The notes below the pieces were generated by a model that saw only the letters and a list, made by a program, of their open reading frames with translations, was not told the DNA's origin and ran no database searches. Source: Daedaleopsis sinensis (taxonomy: Eukaryota; Basidiomycota; Agaricomycetes; Polyporales; Polyporaceae). Taken from it: a stretch of 64,000 bases of DNA. The position numbers and the translations under genes are program-made. Shown here in pieces: positions 1-12,248 of this stretch (its first letter is position 1; each line of letters opens with the position of its first letter). The stretch spans positions 2,790,001 to 2,854,000 of the forward strand of contig CM066301.1 in the NCBI GenBank assembly GCA_033807695.1. Direction: 5' to 3'.

Positions 1-32
1 GGAGGAGGAGGAGGAGGAGGAGGAGGAGGAGG
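1..32. repeat. (GGA)n microsatellite
   Basis: About ten GGA units lie at the window edge. In the frame of the checkpoint gene they encode consecutive glutamates, so this is a coding repeat and may vary in length between strains. Confidence 0.85.
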
Positions 33-2118
33 GGAAGGAGGAACAGGAAAGGGAGGAAGAAGAGGGAGAAGAAGGAGAAGAAGATGAGGACGCCAGGCCG
101 GAACCGTGCGATGAGGAGGAAGAGGAGGAGGAGGATGTTCCTCTAGCCATAACGAAGACCAAGGGTAAGCGTAAAGCTACCGCACCCAAGCCAAAGCGTA
201 ACACCACGTCCTCGGTCGCTGCTAAGGGACGAGTAACGAAACCACCTCAGTCTCCGTCGAGGCATGCAATTCAACGCGATGCCAGGAATATGTCGTGGCG
301 AAACGTCGTCATACCATCCTCAGATCCTCAGGAACGTCGTGAAGATGCGAAAGTTGCGGCCGCGAAGTCTACTAAATCCTCGAAGCCGCGCACCCCAACA
401 CTCGCGAAGCCTACCAGGGGCCGTAGTACGCCCCGCGCAGCAAAGCTCGCTGCTCGCGCAAAGCTACGCGAGAGCTCGACCGAGGATGAAGCCGACGATG
501 ATACAGATGAAGACGTTCCTGGCAACCAGTCAGAAGCTCACGACACCGTTCGTGCAGAAGAGGAGATGGACGTCGATGTTCCTGATGTCAAGCCAGCGCG
601 CAACGCCAAACGAAAGAGGACTATTTCGTCGACGTCACGCAAGGTACCCTCGAGGACGATCGTCAAAGAAGAGTCCACAACCCCTCTCGGGCGCCCCGCT
701 AAGCGTGCGAAGACAGCATCTATCCTGCGAGGAGGGCTTCACACACCCACTCGCGTCTTCGCGTTGTGGACCCATGACGCATGTTACTATCCTGGCGTTG
801 TCGAGCAGGTGACTTTGCCGTCGAAGTGCAAGATCAAATTCGACGACGAGACCACGGCAACGGTCGACATCAAACACATCCGTCTGTGTCGGGTTCAACC
901 TGGCGACGAAGTCCTGACTCACAGGGGTACAAGAGCAAAGGTCGTCAGCGTGCCGGAGTGTGCTGGTTTCGGTCACTTGCCTGAAGACATCATCGCCGTC
1001 GAGTACGACGACGTCGAGGATGAAATCAGACTATCCGACATCCATCTTGCGTCGCGCACGATCACGTCCGAATGGAGCGATCGCATCCTCACCAAGGACG
1101 CCATTACCCCTCTTGTACCACCGAAGACCTCACGGGCCAGTCCGACCCCTAGCCGAGTTTCCGTCGGCCCAAGCGAGGGTTCTGTGCGGGGCGCCGCAAA
1201 GCAACTGCTAGTCAAAACAGGGCTTGTTGTGACCCTCTCTCCGCACAACGCCGAGTGGTCCCACCAGAAGGACTCTTTGATGGCAGATATCAAGCGGCAT
1301 GGCGGTATCGTCTTGGAGGACTGGACAACTCTGTATGCGATGGATGGCATGGTGGAACAGAAGGGCTCGCGGTGGATCCTTAGGCAGGGTGACATCCAAT
1401 GGAAGAACCACAAGAACATCGAACGCGTATTTCTCATATCCGACGATAACCACCAGAAGCCGAAGTTCCTGATTGCGCTCGCTCTGGGGATACCGTGTCT
1501 CTCTGTGAACTGGCTCAAGGCGCTCGTTACCGAGGTGTGTATCCGCTATCTTGCACGTAGTAGAAGGCGTTGCTCATTGCGAAAAATAGCGGGGCTCACA
1601 GGACTGGACCTCGTATCTCTTGCCGGCCGGGTTCGCGGAGCCGCTCAATGCCCGTGTGTCCCAGATGGTCGACATGGACTGGGGTAATAGCCTCAGCCAA
1701 GTCAAGGATATCAGAGAAAATCTCGTCCCGGCGAAGGTGTTCGCTGACCATTCCATTCTCTGTGTGTCGTCCTCATTCGTGCCTTGCCGACAGAAGGGCA
1801 AGAAAGTACGTCTCACCCACTCTCCCTGTGCCTGCGGTGGCTGATTTGAATCTCTAGAATGATGCTACGAAGAAGGGTGCGGCCGAAATGGTACCGCGCA
1901 TCATCCTGTGTATGGGTGCAGCGACCGTTGAGGCGGTCGCTGACCTCAAGCATGCCTCCCGCGGTCTCGATGATTACAACTACGTGGTTGTTCCTGACAG
2001 CGACTTTGACCAATTTCCGAATCTCGACCTGTGTGTCGACGTGAATTGGGTCAAGAACTGCCTGATATCGGGCAGGCTCCTCGCTCCTCCTCGAGAGCAG
2101 AACTCCCAGGTTGCCTGA
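2..2118 (+). CDS. crb2: Crb2/Rad9/53BP1-type DNA-damage checkpoint protein, 3' part
   Basis: The frame is open from the left edge, so the 5' end lies outside the window. It starts with a polyglutamate stretch from the (GGA)n tract and a basic, Ser/Thr-rich linker. A Tudor-like segment follows at about 735-915 (cues YYPGVVEQV and KIKFDDETTATVDI), then a C-terminal BRCT pair from about 1200 (cues GLVVTLSPHN, LSVNWLK, VNWVKNCLISGRLL). Two introns are clear: 1535-1589 and 1806-1857. Exon 2 must be read in the frame giving DWTSYLLPAGF; the longer open frame there is a read-through. Proteins with this order (Crb2 in fission yeast, Rad9 in budding yeast, 53BP1 in animals) bind modified nucleosomes at breaks and activate the checkpoint kinase. 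Family and order are seen; orthology is inferred. Confidence 0.82.
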
Positions 2119-2650
2119 TCATTGTTAGGACGCTCTAATCTCTTTAACATATTATCGGAGCTACGGTCTCCTGCACATACGCACGACTCGCGTTTGGATT
2201 ACTATACCATTTTGCTTAGCTTTATAATAGCTATCGTACCCCCCCAACAAGCTAGATTCTTGATTCACTGACTGCACATAACTTTGAATGTTCGTGTATC
2301 TTGTATCATCCATGCATCTGTTACTGTATACATACTGCTATCTTGCTTACCTGTTGCATTCGTAGCTTCTATCGCCAATGCTACGACGTAATTAGCTCTT
2401 GAATTCGATCTTTGCAACACTTGTAAGGTGGTGGTGGTGGTGGTGGTATAGGCAACTGCACTCTACTGCAATTGGAGTAAGGCCGAGATCGACTTCGGAC
2501 CAACTCCGCTTTTGGATCCGGAGGGGCGGCAGCGATGAGTGCCGGCGCCAAACCGAGTTCTCGGCTTGAGCTTGAACTTGAACGTAGGCTCGTAAACCAG
2601 CCTCTAGTTCAAGTGTCGGAAGACAGTCGTTCCTTTGAATAGAGGCTGGA
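2119..2650. other. Intergenic, no gene seen
   Basis: 3' flank of the checkpoint gene. It is AT-rich at first, has a short (GGT)n run at about 2428-2446, and then a stretch with TTGAACTTGAAC-like words at about 2570-2585 leading into the inverted-repeat arm. The short frames here have no recognisable content. Confidence 0.6.
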
Positions 2651-2716
2651 ATCACCAAAGAGGAGGGGTGCAGGAAACCCCCGTGGGAACGTCGGAGTCC
2701 GAACATGCCGACGGCA
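2651..2716 (+). repeat. Left arm of 66-bp inverted repeat
   Basis: The arm starts ATCACCAAAGAGGAGGGGTG and matches the reverse complement of 4729-4794 with two mismatches that I can count. Weaker similarity continues outward past the start of the arm. The arms flank the mariner-like copy and could be the ends of an older element into which it jumped. Confidence 0.8.
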
Positions 2717-2943
2717 ACTTTGACCTCGAGTCTTTCGGCGTCTACTGGCGCGTCGCGACGCGTGTATACACGTCCTTCCGGGCCTCTGCGTCCCTCGCTC
2801 GAGACTTGCTGTTATGGATAGTGAGGAGGTTACGCTGCATGTTGAAACGTTGACAGTCCGAAGACTCCGAAACGCCAGAGAGCCTTCAACTGAGTCGTTG
2901 AATCTAGGTCACGTGTGCTCTCCCGCTGCAGGACCGTCACCTA

Positions 2944-4191
2944 AGATAGGGCCACCTCAAAATGTACTAAGTCACATGCGGGCGCTTATGGGCGCTTATT
3001 TGCGTTTGGCAGGGATCAATAGCTAGAAATCTTATAACTATCCGTGTGCGCCCTTAATAAAAAATGTAAAACCTGAGAGCTGTAGCCAAATGCCCTATCT
3101 ACACTTCTCAGGTTTTCGATTTTTGATATCTCTCTTGTGTTCGAAGTTATAAGCCATTTTTCAACAGCCACAACTGCTTAGTCAGCGGATTATGTACGAA
3201 AATGGAAGCATGGTTGAACTTTGGTTTATTCCTGTACCACCACCGAATCATGTCTTTGTCTTCGACAATGCTCCTACTCATCTCAAGCGTGCTGAGTGTC
3301 AAAGAGTACCACTGCACATGGGAAACAAATGTTTGGAGTTGATGCTCCAGTTTGTGACCCGACCACAGGTAATCCTGTCTATGGGGCTGATGGCAAAGTC
3401 TTGAAGCAGCGTATTCGTATGACGGATGCGCAACTTCCAGATGGAAGCCCTCAGTCACTTTACTACTCAGAGGGTCATGAGCGTGCGGGGGTTTTCCCCG
3501 GGTCGGCAGGGCGGGACGGACATCCGAATGTGTGAGAGTCGCGGCAGGAGAGACTGGAGAGGAGATTTCCCAAGTTTGACTGCCCTGCAGTTCCCCCTTC
3601 TGACAAAATTTCATGCTGCTGTTGTTGTCTTCTCTATAATGAACCTGACTTTGCGGGTGTCGAGTCAGTGCTTGAGACATTCTGCAAAGCAAGAGGCTTT
3701 GAGGTTGTTTTTCTACCCAAATTTCACTGCGAGCTGAATCCTATTGAACAGTGTTGGGGATTTGCGAAGCGGATCTACCGGGAGCTTCCCCTCGTGACAG
3801 GAAAATCAGCAGAAGCAGAACTTGGGAAGAATGTCATTCAATCACTGGACTCTGTTCCATTGGTATCTATCAGAAGGTATACTAGTCACTAGTAATTTCT
3901 CTGCGTGATTTATACTAATTATACTCATTTTTTCTAGGTTTTTCACAAGAACACAGCAGTTTATGGACGCGTATCGGAGGGGACTTAGTGGGAAACAAGC
4001 AGCATGGGCAAGCAAGAAGTACCGGGGGCACCGTGTGCTGCCAGAGAAGATCTTGGAGGAGCTTGATGCAGAGGGGATCACACGGGAATAATTATTGGAA
4101 TTGAATTTGAATCAATAAGTGATTCGATAACGTTTAAGCGCCTAAGGTCATGTGACCGGACCCCTTTACACATTTTGAGGTGGCCCTATCT
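2944..4191 (+). mobile_element. Tc1/mariner-type DNA transposon, defective
   Basis: A 1,248-bp element with 22-bp perfect terminal inverted repeats (AGATAGGGCCACCTCAAAATGT at 2944-2965, reverse complement at 4170-4191). It is flanked by TA on both sides (2942-2943, 4192-4193), the target duplication expected for Tc1/mariner. The interior holds a broken DDE transposase on the plus strand. The intact TIRs might still be used by a transposase supplied elsewhere. Confidence 0.85.
3172..4091 (+). pseudogene. DDE (Tc1/mariner-like) transposase remnant
   Basis: Fragments in different frames together cover the second half of a basidiomycete DDE transposase. They include HVFVFDNAPTHLKRA (second catalytic Asp), a segment from about 3320 with VDAPVCDPTTGNPVYGADGK, and FHCELNPIEQCWGFAKRIYR (third catalytic residue). 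After a small intron near 3876-3938 comes a C-terminal stretch with GKQAAWASKKYRG, ending at the TAA at 4089-4091. The N-terminal half with the first catalytic Asp is missing, and at least two frame changes occur (about 3290-3320 and about 3520-3600). It is non-functional as read. Confidence 0.8.
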
Positions 4192-4728
4192 TACTAGTAC
4201 CCAGTAGGCTAGCCCGCAATTCGTTCCGACTGCGCCCTTTCATGGGCTTCTCCTACCCATCCAGCCTCACAGGGCTCTCATTTACATCCACCTGCTCCAA
4301 TACCTGTCCTCTTCCCACCACCGCCACCGGTGTTTACCTCAAACATGGCACCGACTGCAACTGGTCATTATCATTCACGTTCCCCTACAGTGTACATGTA
4401 TTTCCTCTACACTCTCAATTTACACAGCTATTACACTACTCCCACTGTTCGAACATCATACTAGAGGCCTGGGTTCATCCATGCCGCCGAGAGCGAGCAG
4501 AGGTCCGCGGGATTACCGCCATCATGATTGGTTTGCCAAATTTCAGGGCAGAGAAGCACCTCGAGGTTTCTAAACCGAGTGGTTATAACTGACCAATCAT
4601 TCATTGCTAGAGTAGAATTATAGAGTCATAGGTCGTAGTGCTACAGGCAGACTACAGGCCCCATCTGGGGGTCGTATTCGATGCTGCTGAGTGGCGCGAG
4701 TACCGGCGCCTAGTACATACGAGGCCAG
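4192..4728. other. Region between mariner copy and inverted-repeat arm, no gene seen
   Basis: A 116-codon open frame at 4242-4592 looks like chance: it is Ser/Thr/Leu-rich with no motif. The stretch may be the interior of the older inverted-repeat element that hosts the mariner insertion. Confidence 0.4.
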
Positions 4729-4794
4729 TGCCGTCGGCATGGTCGAACTCCGACGTTCCCACGGGGGTTTCCTGCACCCCTCCTCTTTGGTGAT
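4729..4794 (-). repeat. Right arm of 66-bp inverted repeat
   Basis: Reverse complement of 2651-2716 with two mismatches. It ends about 110 bp before the predicted start codon of the chromodomain gene, so it lies in that gene's promoter or 5' leader. Confidence 0.8.
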
Positions 4795-4905
4795 TCTAGC
4801 CTACTTGAACGCGTTTGTCGTTCGTAAGTGCTTCCCTCTGGTTGTCACTCCCATCTTAGGACGCATCAGCATCCCTCTCCTCCGTATAGTTCTGCGTCAT
4901 TCTAT

Positions 4906-7530
4906 ATGGGAGACGGCGAGTACGAAGTCGGTGAGTCCTTAGCGTAAGCTACAGCACCAGAAGTCGACGTGACTAATCTCTGTGTGCAGAGTCCATTGTA
5001 GGGGCGAAGGTAGTAAAGGTCAAAGGAAAGAAGGCATGGGTGAGTTGATTAAGATTAGCTGGTCACCATGGTGGAGGAACTGAATATGTCGTTGATAAAC
5101 CAGTCGTTCTACGTCAGGGTGAGCCATTGCATCTCATTTGTACGAAGCTTCATTGTCTCAAGTGCTGGTGCAGTGGAAGAATTATGGGGCTGAGGATAAC
5201 ACGTATGTCGCTCTCATCTCGTTCCGTTGCTGCATCCCGCACGCCACATTGCAGATTGACTCTCATGCAATACTCCTCGTTGCCATCTGCCTCAGGTGGG
5301 AGCCCTCTACGTCCTTCAAAGGCGGCTCAGAACACTTCATTCAACACTTCTGGGACCGCGTCACTACGGACGGCCGTGACCCCGATAAACTCTCAGAGTT
5401 CAAAATGAACGAGGAATTCTACCCTTCCGGACCCCCCCGTAAGTCCAGTATGTGATCATCTTCTTGTCCTTCAGCTCAGCCCTTTGTAGGCCGGAAGAAG
5501 GCTAAGAAGCAGAAGAACGAGGAGGAGGCTCTTCCTCCGCCGCCAGCTATAGAGATCTTCGACTCCTCCGAGGACGAGGCTCATTCCATCATTGACGTCC
5601 AGGAGTCTTCCACACCTCAAACTAAGCGACGTCGATCCTCTGTTGGTGCTGCAGCAGAAGCACCGGCTCCCAAGCGTAAACGTAAGGGGCCTCCTGGTAT
5701 CAGGGCCTCAGAAATGCAGTTCCCCGAAGCATCTGTTAGCGACATTGGTCCGACACCCAAACGCCGTAGGGAATCCTCACGCGGTCGTGCGTCCGCAATT
5801 ACAACTACTCCTGGACCAGAAGAAGCGCCAGCGTCATCTTCCCGACGTTCATCAGCTCGCAAACGCAGACAGCCCGAAGCGCCAGGTCGTCAGTCTTCGC
5901 CTTCATCTGACGAGCTGTTGCTCGGGCCTATCGAGAAAAAGAAGACGCGCCGCTCAAGAAAAGAGGCATCACCAATAGACAATGCCATGCTTGTTGATGA
6001 CGTTCTTGACGACCCTCCCAGTCTCTTTGGCGCACCGTCTTTACTAGAACCCGAGCCCGAGCTCGAGCCCGAGCCTAAGCCCAAGCCTAAACCCAAACCC
6101 AAAGTCCCTTCAAAAGTTCCTCCGATTCCACGAAACCTTGGACTACGTCCACGTGCTACTCGTGTTAAGCAGACGGATGATCCCAATGTCACAGAGACCC
6201 AGGGTCCAATCGCCGTGAAAGCCAAATTCATGAAGCCCACCACCGCTGACGGGGATAGTGCTCCAGAGGCGAGCGGTAGTCGTCCTGCCCGCGTCGCCGC
6301 CTCTCGACCAGGCCCCGGCAGATCTTCTGGCGGTCTTGTCGGGGGTTCGCTCCTCACAGTACAGAACGGGGAATTGAAGAGCGTGAAGCCCAGGAAGCCT
6401 CGTTCTGTCCAACAAGAACCCAATGTCGAGGTTGCAGCTCTCGATGCAGATGAATTAGTCGTGTTGGACACCATATTGCAGCCAGCTCCTCCGCCCACCG
6501 GATCGGAGCTACTCGAAGCTGCCGGATTCAAACTAGCAGACCCTGCCGCGGAAGAGCTCCCAGACTTTGAACAGGAGGTGGAGGCTCGAGTCGATGCTGA
6601 TCTCGTCATGGTTGAAGCACCAGAGTACGTGTTACCAATCCATATGCTCATCCCTGCTGACATCATCTGCTTGTGAGTAGACCTTCATCATCACAGCAGG
6701 TTGAGAACCAAGCAGTATCCGAGCCGGTTGAACAAGCGCCTGTTGAACAAGCTCCGGAAAAACCAGCCATTGTTCTGGAGGCTCGACCGCTCACGTTCGC
6801 GAAACTTGTCTCCACCGCATGGACGAACTCTACTATCTTCGGACCTCTGTGAGTAATATCGTCTATGGTATGTCGCGCCACCTAACGCTAATGTGTTCTA
6901 GCGGACTCGGGTTCTCTAGCTCATTCCAGTCGGAAGGTCAATCGACCTCGTAGGTACCTTCTTAATTCGCTCAATGTGTCAAAACTCATTTTGTCTATAG
7001 CAATTCATCAGAGGATAAGAAGCACTCCCTCTACCTCAATTTGGATCCGGCTGTTTCGGTGCCAATCATGTTAAAGGATGTCCATGCTTCCCAGCCCTTC
7101 CTCGACGGCCTCGATGCCATGGCGCGCAACCCGACGGGCAAGTTTTACAAAAGCCAGCATGCCGTTGCTCTCGTGTCCACCCTAGTCGCGCAGGGCTCGC
7201 ACGCCCGACTTGTGCTCGCGGATGGTGCTGGCGACGACCAGAAGGCCCACTTTGAGCGGTTCGTTTCCCGCCTCGAGGCTGGAGAGCTGGTAAGACGTTA
7301 TTCTCCCGGTAGACGCACCAATGCTTACAAAATACCAACAGTTCATTCAGATGAATCGCGCCGAGACGCTCGCGGTGTGCGCGTCGAGTAACTCCGACCT
7401 CGCTCAGAAACTGGGTTTCCCCGCGCAACTTCTTGGTCTGGGAAACTCTGCAGTTGTCGCCCATGTCAACGTCGAAAACTACTGCGAGTACGCGGAGGCG
7501 GCGGTACACGCAGACAACTCCCGTTGGTGA
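4906..7530 (+). CDS. Chromodomain protein, HP1-like chromodomain at the N terminus
   Basis: The proposed start ATGGGAGACGGCGAGTACG at 4906 begins a first exon of about 25 nt, with an intron at 4931-4989. The next exons give YEVESIVGAKVVKVKGKKAW, then VLVQWKNYGAEDNT and WEPSTSFKGGSEHFIQHFW. Together they make a chromodomain with the aromatic positions Y, W and W kept; these domains bind methylated histone tails. The splice between KKAW and VLVQW is not resolved. The middle (5460-6680) is disordered, basic and Ser/Pro-rich, with a PE/PK dipeptide tract at about 6050-6105. The C-terminal part (about 7010-7530), starting LYLNLDPAVSVPIMLKDVHA, looks folded but I do not recognise it. No SET or chromoshadow domain is evident, so a heterochromatin-reader role is inferred. 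Confidence 0.75.
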
Positions 7531-7877
7531 AGATATTGTGCAATATTGTGATTGACGTTGTGAGATGCTATCTACCCTGTTATCGCTGATCTTGTTCCTC
7601 CGTTGATGATGGTACAGTATGATATATGTCTGGTGTAATGAACCTTCTTTACCGCCCAACCTTAACACATGGAACTTAGAATTGTCGGTGACATTGCGGA
7701 TGATATCACATTACATTAGCTCCGATTGCCTTTTGGTAGACGACTTCTCTCTTCCACATTGATGACCGATTGCCGTGGTATATGATTCTCCGGCTTATGC
7801 ACTACGATTATGTTCTTACAGAACTAACCCTCAGCGTTCAACGTTCAATGTTCAACGTCAACCTCCATCTGAAAGCA
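7531..7877. other. Convergent intergenic region
   Basis: It lies between the chromodomain gene and the 3' end of the first acyltransferase. It contains GCGTTCAACGTTCAATGTTC at 7834-7853, close to a sequence at 14118-14138. No coding sequence is seen. Confidence 0.6.
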
Positions 7878-9743
7878 TCACAACCTCGCTTTTGGGCACT
7901 CATCGTTTGCCAGGTAATGCAACGCAACCTCACGGCACTCATCGATAAACTCTTCCACATCGGACCTCGCGTAGACATTCGCGTCGAAGGTGGCCATCAT
8001 CCCGATCTGGTCGCGCTCAGTCCCGTTGCCCAGCAGAAGTAAGGTCGGCCGAGCGTGGAGATAGGTTTGCGCGTCGGTGATACGAAGAAGCGTGTCGCCC
8101 TCGGAGACTGTGGGGGGAGCTGCGGGGGTAGCCTTTCCTTCTGTCGCGGTGGCGAACCTTGGGTCTGCCGCGCGCCGCGTGCGCAGAGAGAGCGGATGGC
8201 CAGGCGGAAGGGGGTACCTCTCCGGAATCAGGAGAGACAGCTGCGTCGCGCGGTCAGGCGCATTCAGAACCAGAACGTCCAGAGGTGTGTCACATCCGTA
8301 CCTGACCTACGCTCGAATGATTGTTGGAGTTGACGAAGTCGGCAGGGAGACTGTCCCAGTGCGGCGGCTGGGCGAACTCCGGCAGGGGCTCTCCGCTCTT
8401 CTCTGCGAGCCAGTGCAACGCGTTCCGCTTCTTCCCCAGGATGTTCGATGGCTGCCGCGCGGAGGCGATGTCCACCCTGAGCGGATGCGTTACGTGCCTA
8501 TGCAGCTGCGCCTTGAAGAGTCGCGTGCGGTGGAAGAAGCGGGCATGCGACATCAGTGCGGAGTAGGGGGGCGCGCCGTCGACTCGAGGGACGCCCTCGT
8601 CCTTGCGCGTACCATACGGCGTGGGCATGAACGGCAGCGTGCACTCGTAGAGGTCGATCATGAGCGCGATCTCCGTTGCCCCGCCCTTGCGCTGCCACTC
8701 GGCGTCGACATATGGGCGGATGTTGACCGCGCCCGCGAAGTGCATCGGCTGGCGGCGGCGGTACTCCCACTCGTCCGCAGGCATGTCGCCGCGGAGGTAG
8801 CGGCGGTGGAGGATGCGCGTGAGCGCGAGCTGGGAGATGACGGGAATCGCGGCGCCGAACGTCAGTTTGTGTCGCTTGCAGCCGGTGAGGATCGCGACGG
8901 TCTCGGCTAGGGAGAAATGGCGGCCGATGCGGTCGGTGGTGCCCGGAGTGCGGTATGTCTTCTCTGTGATCGTTCGGGGGAGGGTGTGGCCGCCCTGCAG
9001 GACATAGTATATGGACTGACAGTGCGGGCCATAGGTGATGCATCACGTACCGCGAGCCGTTTCCGTCGGTTCAGGAAGGTTACTTGTGCGATCGCGCGTC
9101 TCCACCGCTGTCTTGGGATGCTCATCTTGTTGGTCGGGTTGAGATGGTCGGACGCCAGCGCCATAGCCAGTCTCTCTTCTAGAGGAGGGGTCGGGATCGG
9201 TGGCGAAACCAAGGTGTCAAGAAAGTCGCGTGCAAGGGTAGCACCAGACAAACCGTCGGCCATACAATGTGAGCATCGGAAGAATATCTCAAACGTCCCC
9301 GGACTTTGGAGGTGAGGAAAGACGATGACGCGGGAGGTGAGGTGGTGGTCCGCCATGGGGTTGTAGCGTAGCAGCGACCAGAGGACATCTTCGACTTCCG
9401 CGGCGGAGGACACCGGGGTGAAGGTGACATCGTCCGGATGGGAGTAGGTCAAGGCATGCTCGGACACTACGAATCTGGCGCAATCGAGTCCGTCCGACGC
9501 GTCTACGCGTGCAGCGAGGATGGGATACCAGCGTTTGATGGCCATCCATGTCCTTCTAACGTTCTCCTCGCTGAAAACTTCCGCGCTCTTGGTGGGATCG
9601 GGTAGCTGCACGAGGTAACGCCAGACAATATCGGCTGTACCGTTGAAGACGCGGTCGTAATAGAAGCTTGTCTCGTTGAGGCCGAGCGGGCGGGCGTATG
9701 TCTTGCCGGACGTGGGCGACGAGGAGAGGAGGGACCAGGACAT
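7878..9743 (-). CDS. Condensation/alcohol-acetyltransferase-like acyltransferase, copy 1
   Basis: Three exons (9743-9051, 8994-8302, 8240-7878) give about 582 residues in one consistent frame. The N terminus MSWSLLSSSPTSGKTYARPL and the motif HCMADG (HxxxDG type, around residue 160) place it with CoA-dependent acyltransferases of the condensation-domain fold, where the His is the catalytic base. The C-terminal exon begins LSLLIPERYPLP. It is a tandem paralogue of the gene at 10387-12248: intron positions match and long stretches agree (for example PRQRWRRAIAQVTFLNRR in both). Substrate is unknown; alcohol, terpenoid or polyketide acylation are all possible. No signal peptide is seen. Confidence 0.78.
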
Positions 9744-10386
9744 GGGCGGAGGAGGGTGGCATGACGGTGCAGACGAGGCGACCTATATGCTATGGCTCAG
9801 GGCTGTCGCAGCGGGCGATTGCCTGCCAAACCAGGTCAGGGCAGACACAACCGGGTATACGCACTTCCGATTTGGGATGCGTTCCGCAGGGTAACGAGAC
9901 GCGAACACGTGTTTCCAGTCAATGTTGCGGTATGATGTTGGTATGATGGCTGTGCAGTGGCGCACTCCTATACAGCGCACTTCGAATGCCGATGCTCCGA
10001 GCCTCCGCTCTCCGGTATCGATGTCCCTCGCAACCTCTCGCAACCTGTCTTTTCCAAGGCGATCAACCCAATACGCTGAATCTGGGACTGGATGTGCTTT
10101 CAGCTCATCCACGAGGTGGACCTCGACAGAATTCCTACGTACCGCTCATGGATAATTTCCATGTCAGAATGTTGACCACGTCGAGACCAGCACTACTCAC
10201 ACTGGTCACAGCATGTCGACCACATGACAGCGGAGTCAGTTCGACATTGGCATCCAACGTCCGGTCATCTCAAATCTCTGCCTCATTGGGTGTTCGTATA
10301 GGTATTTACACGATGTCTGCGCGGCGGACGCCGGCGACACCCTTTTGTCTTCGCCGCATGATCCAAGAAAAACTCGGAACTCTGCG
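9744..10386. other. Spacer between the tandem acyltransferases
   Basis: Upstream region of copy 1 and 3' flank of copy 2. A 109-codon open frame on the minus strand (9783-10112) has no recognisable domain and sits where a 5' leader or promoter should be, so I do not call it a gene. Confidence 0.5.
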
Positions 10387-12248
10387 TCACAGCTTTGGCT
10401 TCGGTATTCCATCGCCGCCCAAGTAGAAGAGGGTGGCCTGCCGGCACTCCTCGATAAACTCCTCCGCGATCGCCCTCGAATACACGTTCGCGTCAAACGT
10501 GACCGCCAGGTTGATCTGGTTGCGGTCTGTCGAGTTGGCCAAGAAGAACTCCGTGGGCCGTGCGTGCAAGAAAGTATTGCTGTCCACAATGCGCAAGATT
10601 GTGTTGGCGTCGGTAGTTACTGGAGGCCGTGCCGGTATGGTTTTCGCACCAGAATCTTCGGCCATCGCGCCAAAAGAAGGGCTGGCAGCCCGTGGAGTGC
10701 GGACGGAGAGAGGGTGGCCGTCAGGCAGAGGATAGTTTTCCGGTAGAATCAGAGACATCTATACCGAACCACGATCAATGAGGTCGTCAATGATCCAAGA
10801 TCAGAAGACCTCACCTGTCCGACGCTGGATAAACCATTCGAGGGAAGGTAGTCGGAAGGGACGCTGTCCCAATGCGACGGTTGCGTGTATGACGGCAGAG
10901 GCTCCCCCTTCTGCTCTGCAAGCCAATGTGTCGCAATCATTTTCTTCCGTAGAGCGTATATCGGCTGTCGTGCCTGTGCGATGTCGAGCATCAGAGGGTT
11001 CTTCACGGTCCGTAGCAGTTGTCCTCTGAAGAGCCGCGCGCGGTGGAAGAATCTCGCGTGCGACAACAGCGCCGAGTAGGGTGGCGCTCCGTCCACACGC
11101 GGGACGCCGTCGTCCCTGCGCATCCCGTAAGGCGTGGGCATGAAGGGCAGGGTGCATTCGTAGTAGTCGATCGCGAGAGCGACCTCCGTGGCCCCGCCGT
11201 TCTTCTGCCATTCGGCATCCATGTACGGTCGCAGGTTGATGGGGCCACCGAAATGCATCGGTTCCCTGCGACGATGCTCCCACTCGTCCTCTGAGATCTC
11301 TCCGCGTAGATAGCGTCGATGCAGGATGCGAGCGGAGGCTAGCTGGGAGATGACCGGGATGACCGTCCCTAAGGTGAGCTTCTGCTTCTTGCAGGCATCA
11401 AGTATCGTTGCGGTTTCCACGATCGAGAAGCGAAAGCCCACGCGATCGCTAACCGCTGGTGTGCGGTATGTTTTATCGGTGACCGTACGAACAATTGCAT
11501 GGCCACCCTGCAATTGGATATATGAATGCGGTTGCAATCGTTGATAGCTAGGACTCACCGTTAATTTCCTTCGTCTGTTGAGGAAGGTGACTTGAGCAAT
11601 AGCTCGGCGCCATCGTTGTCTGGGAAGGCTCATTTTGCTCGTGGGGTTCAGTTGCGCGTATGGAAGAGCCATGGCAAGCCTCTCCTCAAGAGGTGGAATG
11701 TGGGAAGGTGAAGAGGTCAAGACGTCGAAGAAGGTACGTGCGATCGTCGCTCCAGAGATCCCGTCTGTTATGGAATGCGCAGCGCGGAAGAGTACTTCGT
11801 AAGTGCCAGGACGATCTTGACGAGCGAGGACGAAGAGCCGAGAGATGAGATGGTGATCAGCCGTAGGATCATGCCGTGTCAACGTCCACAGGAGCTCTTC
11901 GACTTGCGAGGAGGATGGGACCGTGCGGATGACCACTTCGTCTGGATGGTGGTGGGACAACGAGTGTTCTGAGACGACAAACTTGACCGCGTCGATGCCA
12001 TCGGAGTCGTCCATCTTCACGCCAAGCAGAGGATACCATTGCTTCAGTGTAGCCCAGGCTCGCTCAACGTTCGCCGCGCCGAAGGTGTCACGGCTTGTGG
12101 CAAGGTCTGTCTCTTCAACAACATATCGCCAGGTGATATCTGCGGTGCCGTTGAAGATGCGATCATAGTAGAAGCTGAGTTCGTTGAGGCCGAGCGGCCG
12201 AGCGTAGGTCTTTCCCGACGACTGCGACGATTGCAGGGACCAAGACAT
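10387..12248 (-). CDS. Condensation/alcohol-acetyltransferase-like acyltransferase, copy 2
   Basis: Exons 12248-11559, 11507-10815 and 10758-10387 give about 584 residues. The first intron (11508-11558) is 51 nt with no stop in frame, so an uncorrected ORF reads straight through it; paralogue comparison shows it is an intron. It keeps an HSITDG motif (HxxxDG) and the same N terminus, MSWSLQSSQSSGKTYARPL, as copy 1. It starts 279 bp from the divergent DUF7918 gene and probably shares a promoter region with it. The pair suggests a recent tandem duplication. Cytosolic acyl transfer is inferred; substrate is unknown. Confidence 0.8.

Noticed and set aside
4242..4592. 116-codon plus-strand frame between the mariner copy and the inverted-repeat arm
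   Set aside because: Low complexity, no motif, no neighbouring exon that continues it.
5890..6666. 258-codon minus-strand open frame
   Set aside because: It is the antisense shadow of the chromodomain gene's low-complexity region: Ser/Ala/Gly-rich, no domain.
9783..10112. 109-codon minus-strand frame upstream of acyltransferase copy 1
   Set aside because: No family cues; position fits promoter or leader.
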